A stretch of DNA of 64,000 nucleotides from Glutamicibacter sp. B1 (lineage in GTDB: Bacteria > Actinomycetota > Actinomycetes > Actinomycetales > Micrococcaceae). The notes under the pieces are model-generated. The model did not search any database. It saw nothing but the letters and a program-made list of their open reading frames with translations, and was not told the DNA's origin. Location: positions 1,860,001 to 1,924,000 of the forward strand of contig NZ_CP125942.1 in assembly GCF_039602135.1 (NCBI RefSeq), written 5' to 3'. This document shows, one piece after another, positions 26,620 to 37,585 of the stretch. A program made the position numbers and the translations under genes. The stretch's first letter is position 1, and the number at the start of each line of letters is the position of its first letter.

Positions 26620-27606
26620 CTACCGGGTGAATACGATCTTCCCGTCAGAGTCTTTCGTGAGTGTTCCGCTGTAGACGGCACTCTTCGCGTAGGCGAGTCC
26701 ATCTGCTTCCACGGTGAAACCTTTCGAGTATTCGACCCGACCATCACTGGTCGAAAGGCCATAGCCTGGCAGCTCGAACCACTGCACACTCGACGAATCG
26801 TTCAGGACTCTGGGCTTTTCAGGTATGTTGTCAGGGCAAGATGGGCCGCTCAAGTTTTCTTTAACACACGCATCAGTCAGTGCATCAATCTGCGCATCCA
26901 CGTCAGCGATTGACTCTGTTTCCACCTGAGCTGAAACTGACAAAGCTCCTGGCGAAATACTGATGTTGGCAGGAACTTCATACGCCCCGGACTGATCGAA
27001 CGGCCACGGCATATCGAACTCGTTAGTTCCATCGGTACTCAGCTGAGTCATTCCTGTCGGATCTTCATAGGATATGTTGTACAGGGCAGGCAACAGCAAT
27101 AGGTCATGCCCGTCACTATGCTTCATCGCGTATTCCAATTCGCCGTTGACGATGATGCGCCCAGGTGACGCGGCATTGATAATAGAGAATTTTTCACCCC
27201 ACCCTGTCACCACCCGATGGCCGTCAGAGTCTTTCACCTTGAATGTCGCAGTCTGCGGATGTTTGGGGTCGTCCAACACGAATTCCACTGTCGCATCAAC
27301 AACGGAATCGTCGTTCCCTTCGGCTTGAATGACCTTTGCATCGGAAGGAATCGCTGCTGAGGCCTTGTAGAAATCCGTGTCGAGGAATTCTTCAGGGAAA
27401 TCAATGTCTGTCAGTGCAGCTGCGGCCGACGTTTCACCTGCTTCAAGATGTTTGAAGAACTCACCGAGCAAAGCGACGCTTTCAGAAGTATCGCCCTCAC
27501 TGCTGGTACTCATCGACGGGCTGCATCCGGAAATCGCGGAAGCTCCAATAATGCAGGCGACAGTGATTTTGAGGATGCCAGTCATTCGTGTGGGTGTTGA
27601 GCGCAT
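26620..27606 (-). CDS. Hypothetical secreted lipoprotein
   Basis: A 328-residue protein with a basic N-terminus, a hydrophobic stretch at residues 10-24 and a lipobox ISGC with C28 as the lipidated residue. The mature part starts with a Ser/Thr-rich linker, then an NTF2-like helical segment (VALLGEFFKHLEAGETSAAAALT). The remaining beta-rich region has C-terminal repeats of GY/Y-S-x-G segments. It resembles lipoproteins linked to penicillin-binding-protein-type MecA_N domains, but no family is sure. ATG 27606 gives the best signal peptide; M8 is an alternative. Confidence 0.72.
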   Translation of the reverse strand: MRSTPTRMTGILKITVACIIGASAISGCSPSMSTSSEGDTSESVALLGEFFKHLEAGETSAAAALTDIDFPEEFLDTDFYKASAAIPSDAKVIQAEGNDDSVVDATVEFVLDDPKHPQTATFKVKDSDGHRVVTGWGEKFSIINAASPGRIIVNGELEYAMKHSDGHDLLLLPALYNISYEDPTGMTQLSTDGTNEFDMPWPFDQSGAYEVPANISISPGALSVSAQVETESIADVDAQIDALTDACVKENLSGPSCPDNIPEKPRVLNDSSSVQWFELPGYGLSTSDGRVEYSKGFTVEADGLAYAKSAVYSGTLTKDSDGKIVFTR

Positions 27607-27775
27607 GAGATTCCGTTCTTCAGACACGCCGCACCTGACGCACGCGGATGACTCTACGCTATCCCATGTTCTACTTTGACCGGTCATTTCCAGCTTCGGT
27701 GCTTCCTACCAGTTAGTCCGTGCCTCGGTAGCCTCCTCCCCCATGACATGACGGTTCTAGCTAGGTTCACATTGC

Positions 27776-27821
27776 AAAAAGAGAGAAGACCCGCACTTCA
27801 TGTATTCACGAAGTGCGGGTC
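27776..27821 (-). terminator. Terminator of nrdF
   Basis: GACCCGCACTTC and its complement pair perfectly around a 10-nt loop. On the minus strand it is followed by TTCTCTCTTTTTG, 44 bp after the nrdF stop. Confidence 0.93.
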
Positions 27822-27864
27822 CTCTGCAGGTGAAGAAGTTGGGCTCGTCAACGAGCGCTAAGAA

Positions 27865-28845
<981 letters not shown>

Positions 28846-28935
28846 TCATCGAAAAGCTAAATCGTGTAACGAACGTTGCTATCAACTCTACCGTTCTTTC
28901 GAACCGTGAGATCGTAGCAAATCTCAAAGTTAATT

Positions 28936-28955
28936 TCAGATCCCATGGGATCTGA
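28936..28955. promoter_or_regulatory. 20-bp perfect palindrome upstream of nrdF
   Basis: Arms TCAGATCCCA and TGGGATCTGA meet without spacer. It lies near the -35 of the putative nrdF promoter, so it may be an operator. It does not match NrdR boxes. Confidence 0.55.
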
Positions 28956-28968
28956 CTTGAGTCTTTAT

Positions 28969-29013
28969 ACGAAGCGGCTGCCGTTAGGTTGGACCTTACG
29001 GCAGCCGCTTCGT
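28969..29013 (-). terminator. Stem-loop between nrdE and nrdF
   Basis: A 16-bp arm ACGAAGCGGCTGCCGT pairs perfectly with its complement, and the stem continues by AGGT/ACCT after one mismatch. There is no T-run downstream, so it may attenuate or stabilise nrdHIE mRNA rather than stop it fully. Confidence 0.75.
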
Positions 29014-29050
29014 GATATTAATGTCCTACTCGGCGGCCACTAATTGAACT

Positions 29051-31189
29051 TTAGAGTGCGCAGGAAACGCAACCCTCAACTTCGGTGCCTTCCAAGGCCA
29101 TCTGGCGCAGGCGGATGTAGTAAAGGCTCTTAATGCCCTTACGCCATGCGTAGATCTGTGCCTTGTTGATGTCACGAGTGGTTACGGTGTCCTTGAAGAA
29201 CAGCGTCAGCGACAGGCCCTGATCCACGTGCTGGGTAGCAGCGGCGTAGGTGTCGATGATCTTCTCGTAACCGATTTCGTAGGCATCTTCGTAGAAATCG
29301 ATGTTCTCGTTGTTCATGTAAGGAGCCGGGTAGTAAACGCGGCCGATTTTACCTTCCTTGCGGATCTCAATCTTCGCAGCGACCGGGTGGATCGAGGAAG
29401 TTGAGTTGTTGATGTACGAGATTGAACCGGTTGGTGGCACGGCCTGCAGGTTCTGGTTGTAGATACCGTGTTCCATAACCGAAGCCTTCAGAGCATTCCA
29501 GTCTTCCTGGGTAGGAATGTGGATGTCTGCGAAAAGCTCACGGACACGTTCGGTGGCCGGTACCCACTGCTGCTCGGTGTACTTGTCGAAGAACTCACCC
29601 GACGCGTACTTCGAGTTCTCGAAGTTGTCGAAGGTTTCACCGCGTTCAATAGCAATCTGGTTCGATGCGCTCAAGGCGTGGAACAGGATTGTGTAGAAGT
29701 AGATGTTGGTGAAATCGATGCCTTCTTCAGAACCATAGTAGATGTGCTCGCGAGCGAGGAAACCGTGGAGGTTCATCTGGCCCAGTCCGATGGCGTGCGA
29801 CTTCTTGTTGCCATCCGCGATCGAAGGAACAGAAGCGATGTACGACATATCGGAGACGGCACTCAGTGCGCGAATCGCGATTTCTACGGAACCGGCAAGG
29901 TCCTTGCCGTCCATGGCCTTGGCAATGTTCATCGATCCCAGGTTGCAAGAGATGTCCTTGCCAACCTTGGAGTAGCTCAAATCATCGCTAAATTCGGAGG
30001 CCGAGGAAACCTGCAGAATCTCGGAGCAGAGGTTCGACATGGTGATGCGGCCAGCAATTGGGTTGGCCTTATTCACGGTGTCTTCGAACATGATGTACGG
30101 GTAACCTGATTCGAACTGAATCTCTGCCAGGGTCTGGAAGAATTCACGAGCGCTGATCTTAGACTTCTTGATACGTGAGTCATCGACCATTTCGTAGTAC
30201 TTTTCAGTGACCGAAATTTCACTGAACGGCATTCCGTATACACGCTCAACGTCGTACGGGCTGAACAGGTACATGTCTTCGTTCTTACGAGCCAGCTCGA
30301 AAGTGATATCAGGGATGACAACGCCCAGCGACAGGGTCTTAATACGAATCTTCTCGTCAGCGTTTTCGCGCTTGGTGTCCAAGAAGCGGTAGATGTCTGG
30401 GTGGTGTGCGTTCAAGTACACAGCGCCAGCGCCCTGACGGGCACCAAGCTGGTTTGCGTAAGAGAAGGAATCTTCAAGAAGCTTCATCACTGGGATAACG
30501 CCTGAAGACTGGTTCTCGATCTGCTTGATCGGTGCACCGTGCTCGCGCAGGTTGGTCAGCGACAGGGCAACGCCACCGCCACGCTTGGACAACTGCAGCG
30601 AGGAGTTCACCGAACGGGCGATTGATTCCATGTTGTCTTCCACGCGAAGCAGGAAGCAGGAGACCAGTTCGCCACGCTGTGCCTTACCAGCGTTGAGGAA
30701 GGTAGGGGTTGCCGGCTGGAAGCGACCATCGATGATTTCGTCGACCAGCGAGGTAGCCAGCTTTTCGTCACCACGGGCAAGGTGCAGGGCAACCATGCAT
30801 ACGCGGTCTTCGTAACGCTCAAGGTAACGCTTACCGTCGAAGGTCTTGAGGGTGTACGAGGTGTAGAACTTGAAAGCACCCAAGAAGGTTTCGAAGCGGA
30901 ACTTCTTGTTAAAGGCGTGCTTGAACAAATCACGGATGAAGTTCATCGAGTACTGGTCGAGCGTTTCGCGCTCGTAGTATTCGTGCTTAACGAGGTATTC
31001 GAGCTTCTCGTCAAGATCGTGGAAGAACACGGTGTTGTTGTTCACGTGATCCAGGAAGTACTGGCGGGCGGCGTAGCGGTCCACCTCAAACTGGATTTTT
31101 CCATCTGGACCGTAAAGGTTCAGCATGGCGTTCAGGTCGTTGTAGCTCAAGCCCTGGAACTGGGCTGGGAGCTCCTTTGAGCTCGTCAT
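29051..31189 (-). CDS. nrdE: Class Ib ribonucleoside-diphosphate reductase, alpha subunit
   Basis: A 712-residue catalytic subunit that reduces NDPs to dNDPs. Seen are [20 protein letters not shown] with SCFLL (active-site Cys), LCSEI, and the C-terminal redox pair in EGCVSCAL that takes electrons from NrdH. The ATG at 31189 overlaps the nrdI stop by four bases (ATGA) and has AGGA four bases upstream, so it is preferred over a codon 11 positions earlier. It is part of nrdHIE. Confidence 0.97.
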   Translation of the reverse strand: MTSSKELPAQFQGLSYNDLNAMLNLYGPDGKIQFEVDRYAARQYFLDHVNNNTVFFHDLDEKLEYLVKHEYYERETLDQYSMNFIRDLFKHAFNKKFRFETFLGAFKFYTSYTLKTFDGKRYLERYEDRVCMVALHLARGDEKLATSLVDEIIDGRFQPATPTFLNAGKAQRGELVSCFLLRVEDNMESIARSVNSSLQLSKRGGGVALSLTNLREHGAPIKQIENQSSGVIPVMKLLEDSFSYANQLGARQGAGAVYLNAHHPDIYRFLDTKRENADEKIRIKTLSLGVVIPDITFELARKNEDMYLFSPYDVERVYGMPFSEISVTEKYYEMVDDSRIKKSKISAREFFQTLAEIQFESGYPYIMFEDTVNKANPIAGRITMSNLCSEILQVSSASEFSDDLSYSKVGKDISCNLGSMNIAKAMDGKDLAGSVEIAIRALSAVSDMSYIASVPSIADGNKKSHAIGLGQMNLHGFLAREHIYYGSEEGIDFTNIYFYTILFHALSASNQIAIERGETFDNFENSKYASGEFFDKYTEQQWVPATERVRELFADIHIPTQEDWNALKASVMEHGIYNQNLQAVPPTGSISYINNSTSSIHPVAAKIEIRKEGKIGRVYYPAPYMNNENIDFYEDAYEIGYEKIIDTYAAATQHVDQGLSLTLFFKDTVTTRDINKAQIYAWRKGIKSLYYIRLRQMALEGTEVEGCVSCAL

Positions 31190-31671
31190 CGTTCCTGCCG
31201 ATTCTGCGACGCTGGTGTCCAAAAGGTTTCAAGCCCTTCTTTGACGTTGAGAACGTCTTCCGAGGTTCCCATAAGTTCGAATGTATATAGGACGGGTACG
31301 TTGCATTTCTGGGCAATACGCTTAGCCGCGATGCAGTAGTACTCGCCAAAGTTTGTGTTCCCCGCGCCAATTACACCGCGAAGGTTTGCCCGATTTTCGT
31401 CATACCGCAGAAACTTCATAATCTGCGGAACAATCGAATGTTTGCCTCGTTCTCCACCGTATGTGGGGATAAGCAATACATATGGAACGGTGGAGATGAG
31501 TTGCGGCTCGGTCGCAAAAATCGGAATCCGAGCCGCTTCCATCTCAAGTTTATCCACGAATCTCTTGGTGTTCTCCGAAACTGAGGAGAAGTAAATCAAG
31601 TTCGATTTCGTGAACTCGACCGATCCGTGGGCCCCAGCATTTTGCTTATCAGCAAGAGCTGTAGGTGACAT
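31186..31671 (-). CDS. nrdI: Class Ib RNR flavodoxin-like protein NrdI
   Basis: A 161-residue flavodoxin-like protein with [18 protein letters not shown] as the FMN phosphate loop, [12 protein letters not shown] and [15 protein letters not shown]. It supplies an oxidant for building the dimanganese-tyrosyl cofactor of NrdF. A GGAGG lies about nine bases upstream. It overlaps nrdE by 4 bp and follows nrdH by about 44 bp. Confidence 0.96.
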   Translation of the reverse strand: MSPTALADKQNAGAHGSVEFTKSNLIYFSSVSENTKRFVDKLEMEAARIPIFATEPQLISTVPYVLLIPTYGGERGKHSIVPQIMKFLRYDENRANLRGVIGAGNTNFGEYYCIAAKRIAQKCNVPVLYTFELMGTSEDVLNVKEGLETFWTPASQNRQER

Positions 31672-31715
31672 CCTCTTTCGCCTCCACTACTAAGTGAGCG
31701 GAATAAGCTCGAGCT

Positions 31716-31946
31716 TTAGTTAGCTGGAGCGAGCAATTCAATCTTGTCTGGACGGAAGCCCGACCAGTGGTCGTCGTCGGTTACGACAACGGGTGCCTGC
31801 ATGTAGCCAAGGCCACGTACGTGCTCCAAGGCGGCGGCGTCCTGCGAAATGTCGACCTTGTTGTACTCGACACCCTTCTTGTCCAACGCGCGGTAAGTAG
31901 CGTTGCACTGAACGCAGGAAGGCTTCGTGTAAACAGTGATGGCCAT
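31716..31946 (-). CDS. nrdH: Glutaredoxin-like protein NrdH
   Basis: A 76-residue electron donor for NrdE with the redox motif CVQC (TKPSCVQCNATYRAL) and WSGFRPDKI, the C-terminal signature that separates NrdH from glutaredoxins. It is reduced by thioredoxin reductase. It is the first gene of nrdHIE, with a long upstream region holding two NrdR-like boxes. Confidence 0.96.
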   Translation of the reverse strand: MAITVYTKPSCVQCNATYRALDKKGVEYNKVDISQDAAALEHVRGLGYMQAPVVVTDDDHWSGFRPDKIELLAPAN

Positions 31947-32081
31947 GTCCCTGATCCCCTTTAGAAATTCTTAATGTTGGCCGGATTCCATCTGTTGATG
32001 GAAATTCCCAGCTGTCCTCTCAGATGCCTCAAAAACAGGGTCTTCGAGGTGCTACTGGTGCGAGCCGCACCAACGGGTTCA

Positions 32082-32129
32082 ATACTACATGTTGTGTTTG
32101 GCCGGTCAAGCAGCCACAAGATGATGTAT
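32082..32129 (-). promoter_or_regulatory. Pair of NrdR-like boxes upstream of nrdH
   Basis: Box 1 (32082-32097, ATACTACATGTTGTGT) matches 12 of 16 positions of the NrdR consensus ACACTATATATAGTGT. Box 2 (32114-32129) matches about 11 when A/T wobble is allowed. Their 32-bp spacing equals about three helical turns, as known for NrdR pairs. Confidence 0.6.
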
Positions 32130-32410
32130 TACAAGTATGTCATTCTTCCCCTGCCACGTCCACAGGATCTGTGGATATTTGACCCCGTTTAAACCGCGAT
32201 TTTTCGGGGTCCTCTGAACTTTTTCCACAGCTTCACCATTGGAGCATGTGGGTTAAAAATTCATCTGTGACAAGATTCTCGGCGTGTTTCACTTCCCATA
32301 TCTAGTTGCCTGCTGCCCTGAACTACCACTACATATAGTTTCGCCGGCTGCACCGACAGTTTGATCCTTCTCAACGCCTACTGTGCACAAGATAGAAACG
32401 CTACACGGCA
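32130..32410. other. Rest of the 541-bp gap upstream of nrdH
   Basis: Contains two 9-mers one mismatch from the DnaA box TTATCCACA: reverse strand at 32170-32178 and TTTTCCACA at 32221-32229. A 7-bp stem GACCCCG/CGGGGTC with a 17-nt loop spans 32181-32211. The leader 31947-32081 has no ORF. No RNA gene was recognised. Confidence 0.45.
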
Positions 32411-32450
32411 CAGAAAATGAGATGGCCAACTGATCATCAGCTGGCCATCT
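32411..32450 (-). terminator. Terminator of the YggS gene
   Basis: AGATGGCCA pairs with TGGCCATCT, and the loop holds CTGAT/ATCAG, which can extend the stem. On the minus strand CATTTTCTG follows, 38 bp after the stop. Confidence 0.8.
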
Positions 32451-32487
32451 GTTCCTGCTCGCAACAGCAGGCTAGTGTTCTGCACGC

Positions 32488-33222
32488 TTATGCGTAGTTA
32501 CGCGCACCAAAGATTCCTTGGCCTACACGGACCACGGTGGCACCCTCGGCAATAGCCAGCTCGTAGTCGCCACTCATACCCATCGACAGATGCTTGAAGC
32601 TCTCTGGGGCGTTTGGCTGCAACTGCTCCAGCGTCTGGTGCAAGGACGAGAAGCTACCGCGAACCTCGTGCTCGTCACTCGTGTTGGCAGCCATCGTCAT
32701 GAGCCCCACAGGAGTCAGGCGATCCAAAGGAGCCAACGCTGCCAACAGCCCGGCGGCTTCCGAGGCCTGAATGCCGGACTTACTTTCCTCTCCCGAGGTA
32801 TTGACCTGAATGAAGACTTCCAACGACCGGTCTTCCAGTTCTAAGCGTCGCTGCAGAGTCTCAGCGAGCTTCACCGAGTCCAAGGCATGGAACTCATCGG
32901 CAAACTGAGCCACAAACTTCGCCTTATTCGTTTGCAAGGGGCCAATAATGGCGTAGCGCAGATGCGGGAACTTCTCTCGGAAGTATTCGTGCTTGCCCTG
33001 TGCCTCTTGCACCTTGTTCTCCCCCAGGGTGTCTACCCCAGCGGCAATGGCCAACTCTAAGCGTTCGGTGCTGATGGTCTTTGTTACCGGCAATAGACGC
33101 ACAGAGTCGATGTCACGACCCGCAGCAGTACACGCGGAGGCAATGCGCTGGTTGACCGATGCCAGATTGCGGATGAAATCCTCGGTGGTGGCCGCATGCG
33201 CAGCAGCTGGTTGCGAAGTCAA
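32488..33222 (-). CDS. YggS-family pyridoxal phosphate homeostasis protein
   Basis: A 244-residue single-domain alanine-racemase-fold protein. PLP lysine is K48 (LLPVTKTIS); GENKVQEA, IGPLQTNKAKFV and GLMTMA, then LSMGMSGDYELAIAEG are all diagnostic. The family buffers PLP and affects amino-acid pools. The start is TTG at 33222, with GAAGG five bases upstream. It lies 75 bp after poxB, with a terminator between. Confidence 0.95.
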   Translation of the reverse strand: MTSQPAAAHAATTEDFIRNLASVNQRIASACTAAGRDIDSVRLLPVTKTISTERLELAIAAGVDTLGENKVQEAQGKHEYFREKFPHLRYAIIGPLQTNKAKFVAQFADEFHALDSVKLAETLQRRLELEDRSLEVFIQVNTSGEESKSGIQASEAAGLLAALAPLDRLTPVGLMTMAANTSDEHEVRGSFSSLHQTLEQLQPNAPESFKHLSMGMSGDYELAIAEGATVVRVGQGIFGARNYA

Positions 33223-33245
33223 GACGCCTTCTTTCTAGCTCTCAC

Positions 33246-33279
33246 AAAAATGTTGCTGGCGCCAATGGCGCCAGCAACA
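33246..33279 (-). terminator. Terminator of poxB
   Basis: TGTTGCTGGCGCC pairs perfectly with its complement around AAT. On the minus strand TTTTTG follows. It separates poxB from the YggS gene. Confidence 0.93.
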
Positions 33280-33296
33280 AGCATAGGCATAAATAC

Positions 33297-35021
33297 TTAG
33301 AACATTTGTCGCCAGTTGGTCTTAGCCAGATCTAGCAACTCATCCCCGCGCCCCGAAAGCACCGTACGAATGGCGTAGAGCGCAAAGCCCTTAGCCTGTT
33401 CCAACTTGATATTCGGTGGCATCGACATTTCCTGACGGTCTGTGACCACGTCAAGCACCGCAGGGCCATCGTGAGCTAAGAATTCCTTGACGGTAGATTC
33501 GAGCTGGGACGAGTCATCAACCCGATAACCCTTCAAGCCGGCAGCCGTGGCGACCGCACCGAAATCTGGGTTATGCAGATCGGTGGCATAGGTGACAAAG
33601 CCGGCAGCCTTCATTTCCAACTCAACAAAGTTCAACGAAGAGTTGTTAAAGACCACGATCTTCACCGGCAACTTATTCTGCGTGGCGGTCAGTAACTCAC
33701 CAAGCATCATTGACAGTCCCCCGTCGCCAGCAAAGGCGATCACCTGTCGGTTGGGATCGATCGCTTGGGCTCCTAGGGCATGGCACAGGGCGTTAGCCAT
33801 GGAGCCGTGGTTGAAGGATCCGAGGACCCTGCGTTTGCCGGTCATGCTCAGGTAACGGGCCGCCCAGATCACCGGTGAGCCAACATCCGCTGTGAAGATC
33901 GTATCGTCATCGGCGGCCTGGTCAATGAGTCGAGCCAAATACTGCGGATGAATTGCCGCTCCTGGCTTGGAACCGGTGGCTAATTCATCAAGCTTGGTCC
34001 TGGTCTTGCGGTAATGCTCGAGGGCGTTCTCTAAATGCTTACGGTGTGTCTGCACCGGCAGTAACGCGTTCAACGCCGCTGCCGTGTCCTTCACGGTTCC
34101 CACCAATGGAACATCCACCCTGGTGCGTCGACCGATCTGTTCACCACGAATATCTACCTGAATGATCGTGGCATGCTGCGGATAGAACTGTTGGTAGGGG
34201 AAGTCGGTACCCAGCATGAGCAGTACATCGCATTCATCGATGGCTTTAGCACCGGAGGCGAAACCAAGTAGTCCGGTCATTCCCACGTCGAAAGGATTGT
34301 CGTACTCGATATGCTCCTTGCCTCGCATAGCGTGCACGATCGGCGCAGCCAACTTATCAGCGAGGGCAATCACTTCATCATGCGCCCCGGCCACGCCAGC
34401 ACCGGCCAGAATCGTGACCTTACGCGAGCCCTCAAGAATTTCGGCAGCTTGCTCCAACTCTTGTTCATTGGGCAACACGCGAGGGTTGGTCTTGATAATC
34501 CGTTGGGTCGGTGTGCGTTCCATTTCGGCCAGCGCAACATCTCCTGAAATGACCAATACGGCAACCCCACGCTTTTCGATCGCCTCTCGCATGGCAATAC
34601 GCAGCATCCTCGGCATCTGCTTAGGATCTGAAACCTGTTCTGCATACACCGAGCAACCGCGGAAGACCTCTACCGGGTTGGTCTCCTGGAAGTAGTTGGA
34701 ACCGATTTCTTCGGTGGGAATCTGGGCTGCGATAGCCAGCACCGGAACGCGTGAACGGTTTGCATCGTACAGCCCGTTGATCAAGTGCAGGTTACCTGGG
34801 CCGCAAGAACCCACACAGACCGTCAGTTCCCCGGTGATTTCAGCTTCGGCCGCGGCGGCAAAGGCGGCTGCCTCTTCATGTCGATGATGAACCCATTCCA
34901 TCCGCCCGTTCTCCCGCAGGGCATCGGTGAGGCCATTGAGCGAGTCTCCCGGGATGCCGTAAATACGGCGTACCCCTTGGGTATCAAGCTGTTCAATCAG
35001 GTGGTCGGCTACGGTAGGCAA
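33297..35021 (-). CDS. poxB: Pyruvate dehydrogenase (quinone) / pyruvate oxidase
   Basis: A 574-residue ThDP enzyme with the three domains of PoxB: the pyrimidine domain (IYGIPGDSLNGL, HHRHEEAAAFAA with the catalytic Glu), the FAD-binding middle domain (VTILAGAGVAGAHDEV), and the diphosphate domain (AGDGGLSMMLGELLTA, VVFNNSSLNF). It decarboxylates pyruvate to acetate and CO2 and passes electrons to menaquinone at the membrane. TTG at 35021 is preferred because AGGAGG lies six bases upstream; a GTG six codons earlier would place that site inside the gene. Confidence 0.93.
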   Translation of the reverse strand: MPTVADHLIEQLDTQGVRRIYGIPGDSLNGLTDALRENGRMEWVHHRHEEAAAFAAAAEAEITGELTVCVGSCGPGNLHLINGLYDANRSRVPVLAIAAQIPTEEIGSNYFQETNPVEVFRGCSVYAEQVSDPKQMPRMLRIAMREAIEKRGVAVLVISGDVALAEMERTPTQRIIKTNPRVLPNEQELEQAAEILEGSRKVTILAGAGVAGAHDEVIALADKLAAPIVHAMRGKEHIEYDNPFDVGMTGLLGFASGAKAIDECDVLLMLGTDFPYQQFYPQHATIIQVDIRGEQIGRRTRVDVPLVGTVKDTAAALNALLPVQTHRKHLENALEHYRKTRTKLDELATGSKPGAAIHPQYLARLIDQAADDDTIFTADVGSPVIWAARYLSMTGKRRVLGSFNHGSMANALCHALGAQAIDPNRQVIAFAGDGGLSMMLGELLTATQNKLPVKIVVFNNSSLNFVELEMKAAGFVTYATDLHNPDFGAVATAAGLKGYRVDDSSQLESTVKEFLAHDGPAVLDVVTDRQEMSMPPNIKLEQAKGFALYAIRTVLSGRGDELLDLAKTNWRQMF

Positions 35022-35226
35022 AACATTCCTCCTGCACACTATGTTCCAGTGGGTCTACTGTTCACCCTACTGCGCCGTTGAGCCTTGTGCCATGGATATT
35101 TGGTGTCCATTCTGGTTCTGCTCACCACACTATTTGGTGGCCGCCATCACAACCGAGCGTCCCATTCTTGATCGCCATGCACTTGGTTGCCGGAAAAGGA
35201 CCGCCCGCGTTGGCTAGGCTGGTGAC

Positions 35227-35589
35227 ATGAGCAATGAACCGATGCGCATGGCCAACACCACGCAGCTTCCCGCCGGCGAGCATAATGGCGCACTGTGGAA
35301 ACTGGAACCAGCAGCCCGGGACCTTGATGCCAATGTCATCTCCCTGGCACCAGGCGAGCAGATCGGCGAACATCAAGGGCCGGCACTAGATGTGCTCTTG
35401 CATGTTTTTGCCGGCTCCGGCGTATTACACACAGCCACCGGGGCGCTCGAGCTGGCCGTGGGAGACATCATTTATCTTCCCAAGCACAGCCAGCGCCAGT
35501 TTATCGCCGGCGAGTTAGGGCTGGGATACTTTTCGGTGCATCAGCGCAAAACCACCACCGGCCTCATGCCTGCTCCCCGCGTGGGCTAG
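35227..35589 (+). CDS. Small cupin-domain protein
   Basis: A 120-residue protein forming a single cupin barrel: VISLAPGEQIGEHQGPALDVLLHVFAG is motif 1 (with an incomplete metal-binding His set) and ALELAVGDIIYLPKHSQRQF is motif 2. It may bind a metal or small ligand. Context gives no clue, since it is between poxB and the cysteine-metabolism gene, all in different orientations. Confidence 0.8.
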   Translation: MSNEPMRMANTTQLPAGEHNGALWKLEPAARDLDANVISLAPGEQIGEHQGPALDVLLHVFAGSGVLHTATGALELAVGDIIYLPKHSQRQFIAGELGLGYFSVHQRKTTTGLMPAPRVG

Positions 35590-35599
35590 TGAGAACTGC

Positions 35600-36664
35600 C
35601 TAGCTTTCAAGCACGCCCTGTTCCATAAACCGCTGAAGCTTGGCGGTGTAGGGAGCTAAGTCGAGCCCTTGTTCGTCAAGCCACTGCTGGCTGTAATAGG
35701 TATTGGTGTAGCGCTCGCCGGAGTCGCAGATCAGCGTGACCACGCTGCCCTGCTCACCGCGTTCAAGCATCTGGGCGATGATCCCGAACGCGGCATAAAG
35801 ATTGGTGCCAGTGGAGCCGCCAGCAAAATACCGGGTGGTTGAGCGAAGGAAGTGCATGGCCGCCAACGATGCCGCATCTGGAACCTGCACCATATGATCG
35901 ATCACCCCAGGCATAAACGAGGCCTCCACCTTGGGCCTGCCGATGCCTTCAATGCGTGAGCCGGTACCGGTGGCATAGTCCAGATTGCCAGTTCGCCAGC
36001 CTTCATAGAATGAAGAACCTTCTGGGTCTGCAACGCAGACGCGCGTTTCATGTTGCTTGTAGCGAGCGTAGCGTCCGAACGTCGCACTGGTACCACCGGT
36101 GCCCGCGCCGACCACAATCCAGCTAGGGATCGGATGCGGTTCCGCGGACATCTGCGCGTAGACCGACTCAGCAATATTGTTATTACCTCGCCAGTCGGTG
36201 GCCCGCTCGGCATAGGTGAACTGGTCGAGGTAGTATCCCTGAGTTTGGGTCGCTAATTCACGGGCTGCGGCATCGACCTGTCCGGCGCTTTCAACCAGAT
36301 GGCAGCGCCCGCCATAGAATTCGATGAGCTTGATCTTCTCGGTGCTGGTCGAAGTGGGAACCACCGCAACGAACTCCAGCCCCAACATACGTGCGAAATA
36401 AGCTTCGGAGACGGCAGTTGAACCACTGGAAGCTTCCACCAAGGTGGTGCCTTCACTGATTTTGCCATTGACCAAACCGTAGAGAATCAACGAACGAGCC
36501 AAACGGTGCTTGAGCGAACCGGTGGGGTGCACCGACTCATCTTTGAGATAGAGCTCGATCCCCCATTCGGCAGGCAGTTCAAACCGCAGCAGATGAGTAT
36601 CGGCGCTACGGTTGGCATCGGCGTTGAGCTGAGAAATTGCTTGTCGCACCCAAAGATCAGTCAT
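35600..36664 (-). CDS. cds1: PLP-dependent cysteine synthase-family protein, Cds1-like cysteine desulfhydrase
   Basis: A 354-residue fold-type II PLP enzyme. The PLP lysine is K52 ([11 protein letters not shown]); [17 protein letters not shown] is the substrate loop and [15 protein letters not shown] the phosphate cup. It resembles actinobacterial Cds1 (Rv3684 type), which breaks cysteine to pyruvate, H2S and ammonia, more than CysK, because of the longer C-terminus with the GGSTGTN and [14 protein letters not shown] segments. The direction of the reaction is inferred. Confidence 0.85.
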   Translation of the reverse strand: MTDLWVRQAISQLNADANRSADTHLLRFELPAEWGIELYLKDESVHPTGSLKHRLARSLILYGLVNGKISEGTTLVEASSGSTAVSEAYFARMLGLEFVAVVPTSTSTEKIKLIEFYGGRCHLVESAGQVDAAARELATQTQGYYLDQFTYAERATDWRGNNNIAESVYAQMSAEPHPIPSWIVVGAGTGGTSATFGRYARYKQHETRVCVADPEGSSFYEGWRTGNLDYATGTGSRIEGIGRPKVEASFMPGVIDHMVQVPDAASLAAMHFLRSTTRYFAGGSTGTNLYAAFGIIAQMLERGEQGSVVTLICDSGERYTNTYYSQQWLDEQGLDLAPYTAKLQRFMEQGVLES

Positions 36665-36723
36665 TCTTCCACTTTAGCGGTGGCGCCACGATAGAACCCA
36701 GCCGTCGTGATAAATTCAAAATT

Positions 36724-37503
36724 GTGGAATTAAAGCTGGTTTCGGGTGGATACGCCATCCTCATGGTTCTGGGGTTGAGCTGGGCTGTTTGGGCTGTCAT
36801 GACCGCTCCTGACCTGGATGAGATTGCAGGCGGCTGGCTGGGTCAAGATGCCACGGTCAGTTCGGTTCCGCTGGTCGGGCAACTGCCTTGGCTGGGAATC
36901 ATGGTGGCCTTAGCTGCCTATGCCATCTGGCAGGGATTCTCCCGCTGGAAAATTCAGGTGCACCGTAAGATTCGCCCATGGGTTCTAGCCATGGTGCTAT
37001 TCAATGCGATCTGGGTCTTGTGCTTAAGGCGTGAACTGATCGGTTTTAGCCTGATCGCAGGCTTCATCCTGTTAGCAGTATTGATCCGTATTGTGTGGGT
37101 CATTGACCGAAGTCTTTTGGTGCAACATGTTGATCGCTGGATTACCAGAGCGTGTTTTGGACTTTTTGCCGGTTGGCTTTCGATGATCATTGTTGCCGAG
37201 GCTCTGGCATTTTCTGCGATGCACGCCGGAAACCCGGATTCCTTGATGTTTAAAGGAACCAGTGCGCTAGCCGTGATCTTACTTGCGCTGTTTTTATCCG
37301 CAATTAGTTTCAAGCATCCCATGGGTATTTATCTGAATGCGGGAGCGCTTTGGGTATTGTCTTGCATCATTATTGATCGTTATTCGGGGCATGCGACTTC
37401 CCCGCTCTTCGCCACCGTTTGCCTCGTGGCCGCGGTACTGATGCTCATTTGTTTGGTCAGTGCACTACGTACTCGCATCCAGCGAATTCTCAGTTCGCAC
37501 TGA
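36724..37503 (+). CDS. Multi-pass membrane protein, possibly TspO/MBR-related
   Basis: A 259-residue protein with about seven hydrophobic segments. The segment WITRACFGLFAGWLSMIIVA resembles the tryptophan-rich, seven-helix TspO-like proteins, but the match is weak and no ligand residues were verified. GTG at 36724 was chosen since TGATAAAT lies just upstream and there is no ribosome-binding site, suggesting a leaderless message. It is divergent from the Cds1-like gene, 59 bp away. Confidence 0.7.
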   Translation: MELKLVSGGYAILMVLGLSWAVWAVMTAPDLDEIAGGWLGQDATVSSVPLVGQLPWLGIMVALAAYAIWQGFSRWKIQVHRKIRPWVLAMVLFNAIWVLCLRRELIGFSLIAGFILLAVLIRIVWVIDRSLLVQHVDRWITRACFGLFAGWLSMIIVAEALAFSAMHAGNPDSLMFKGTSALAVILLALFLSAISFKHPMGIYLNAGALWVLSCIIIDRYSGHATSPLFATVCLVAAVLMLICLVSALRTRIQRILSSH

Positions 37504-37585
37504 GCGCAACGCCCTACGCTTGAGAGCTAACCGCTAGCTAGATAGTGTGGAAAGTGAGACCTAAAGGTCCATCAGAGAGGAAAAC

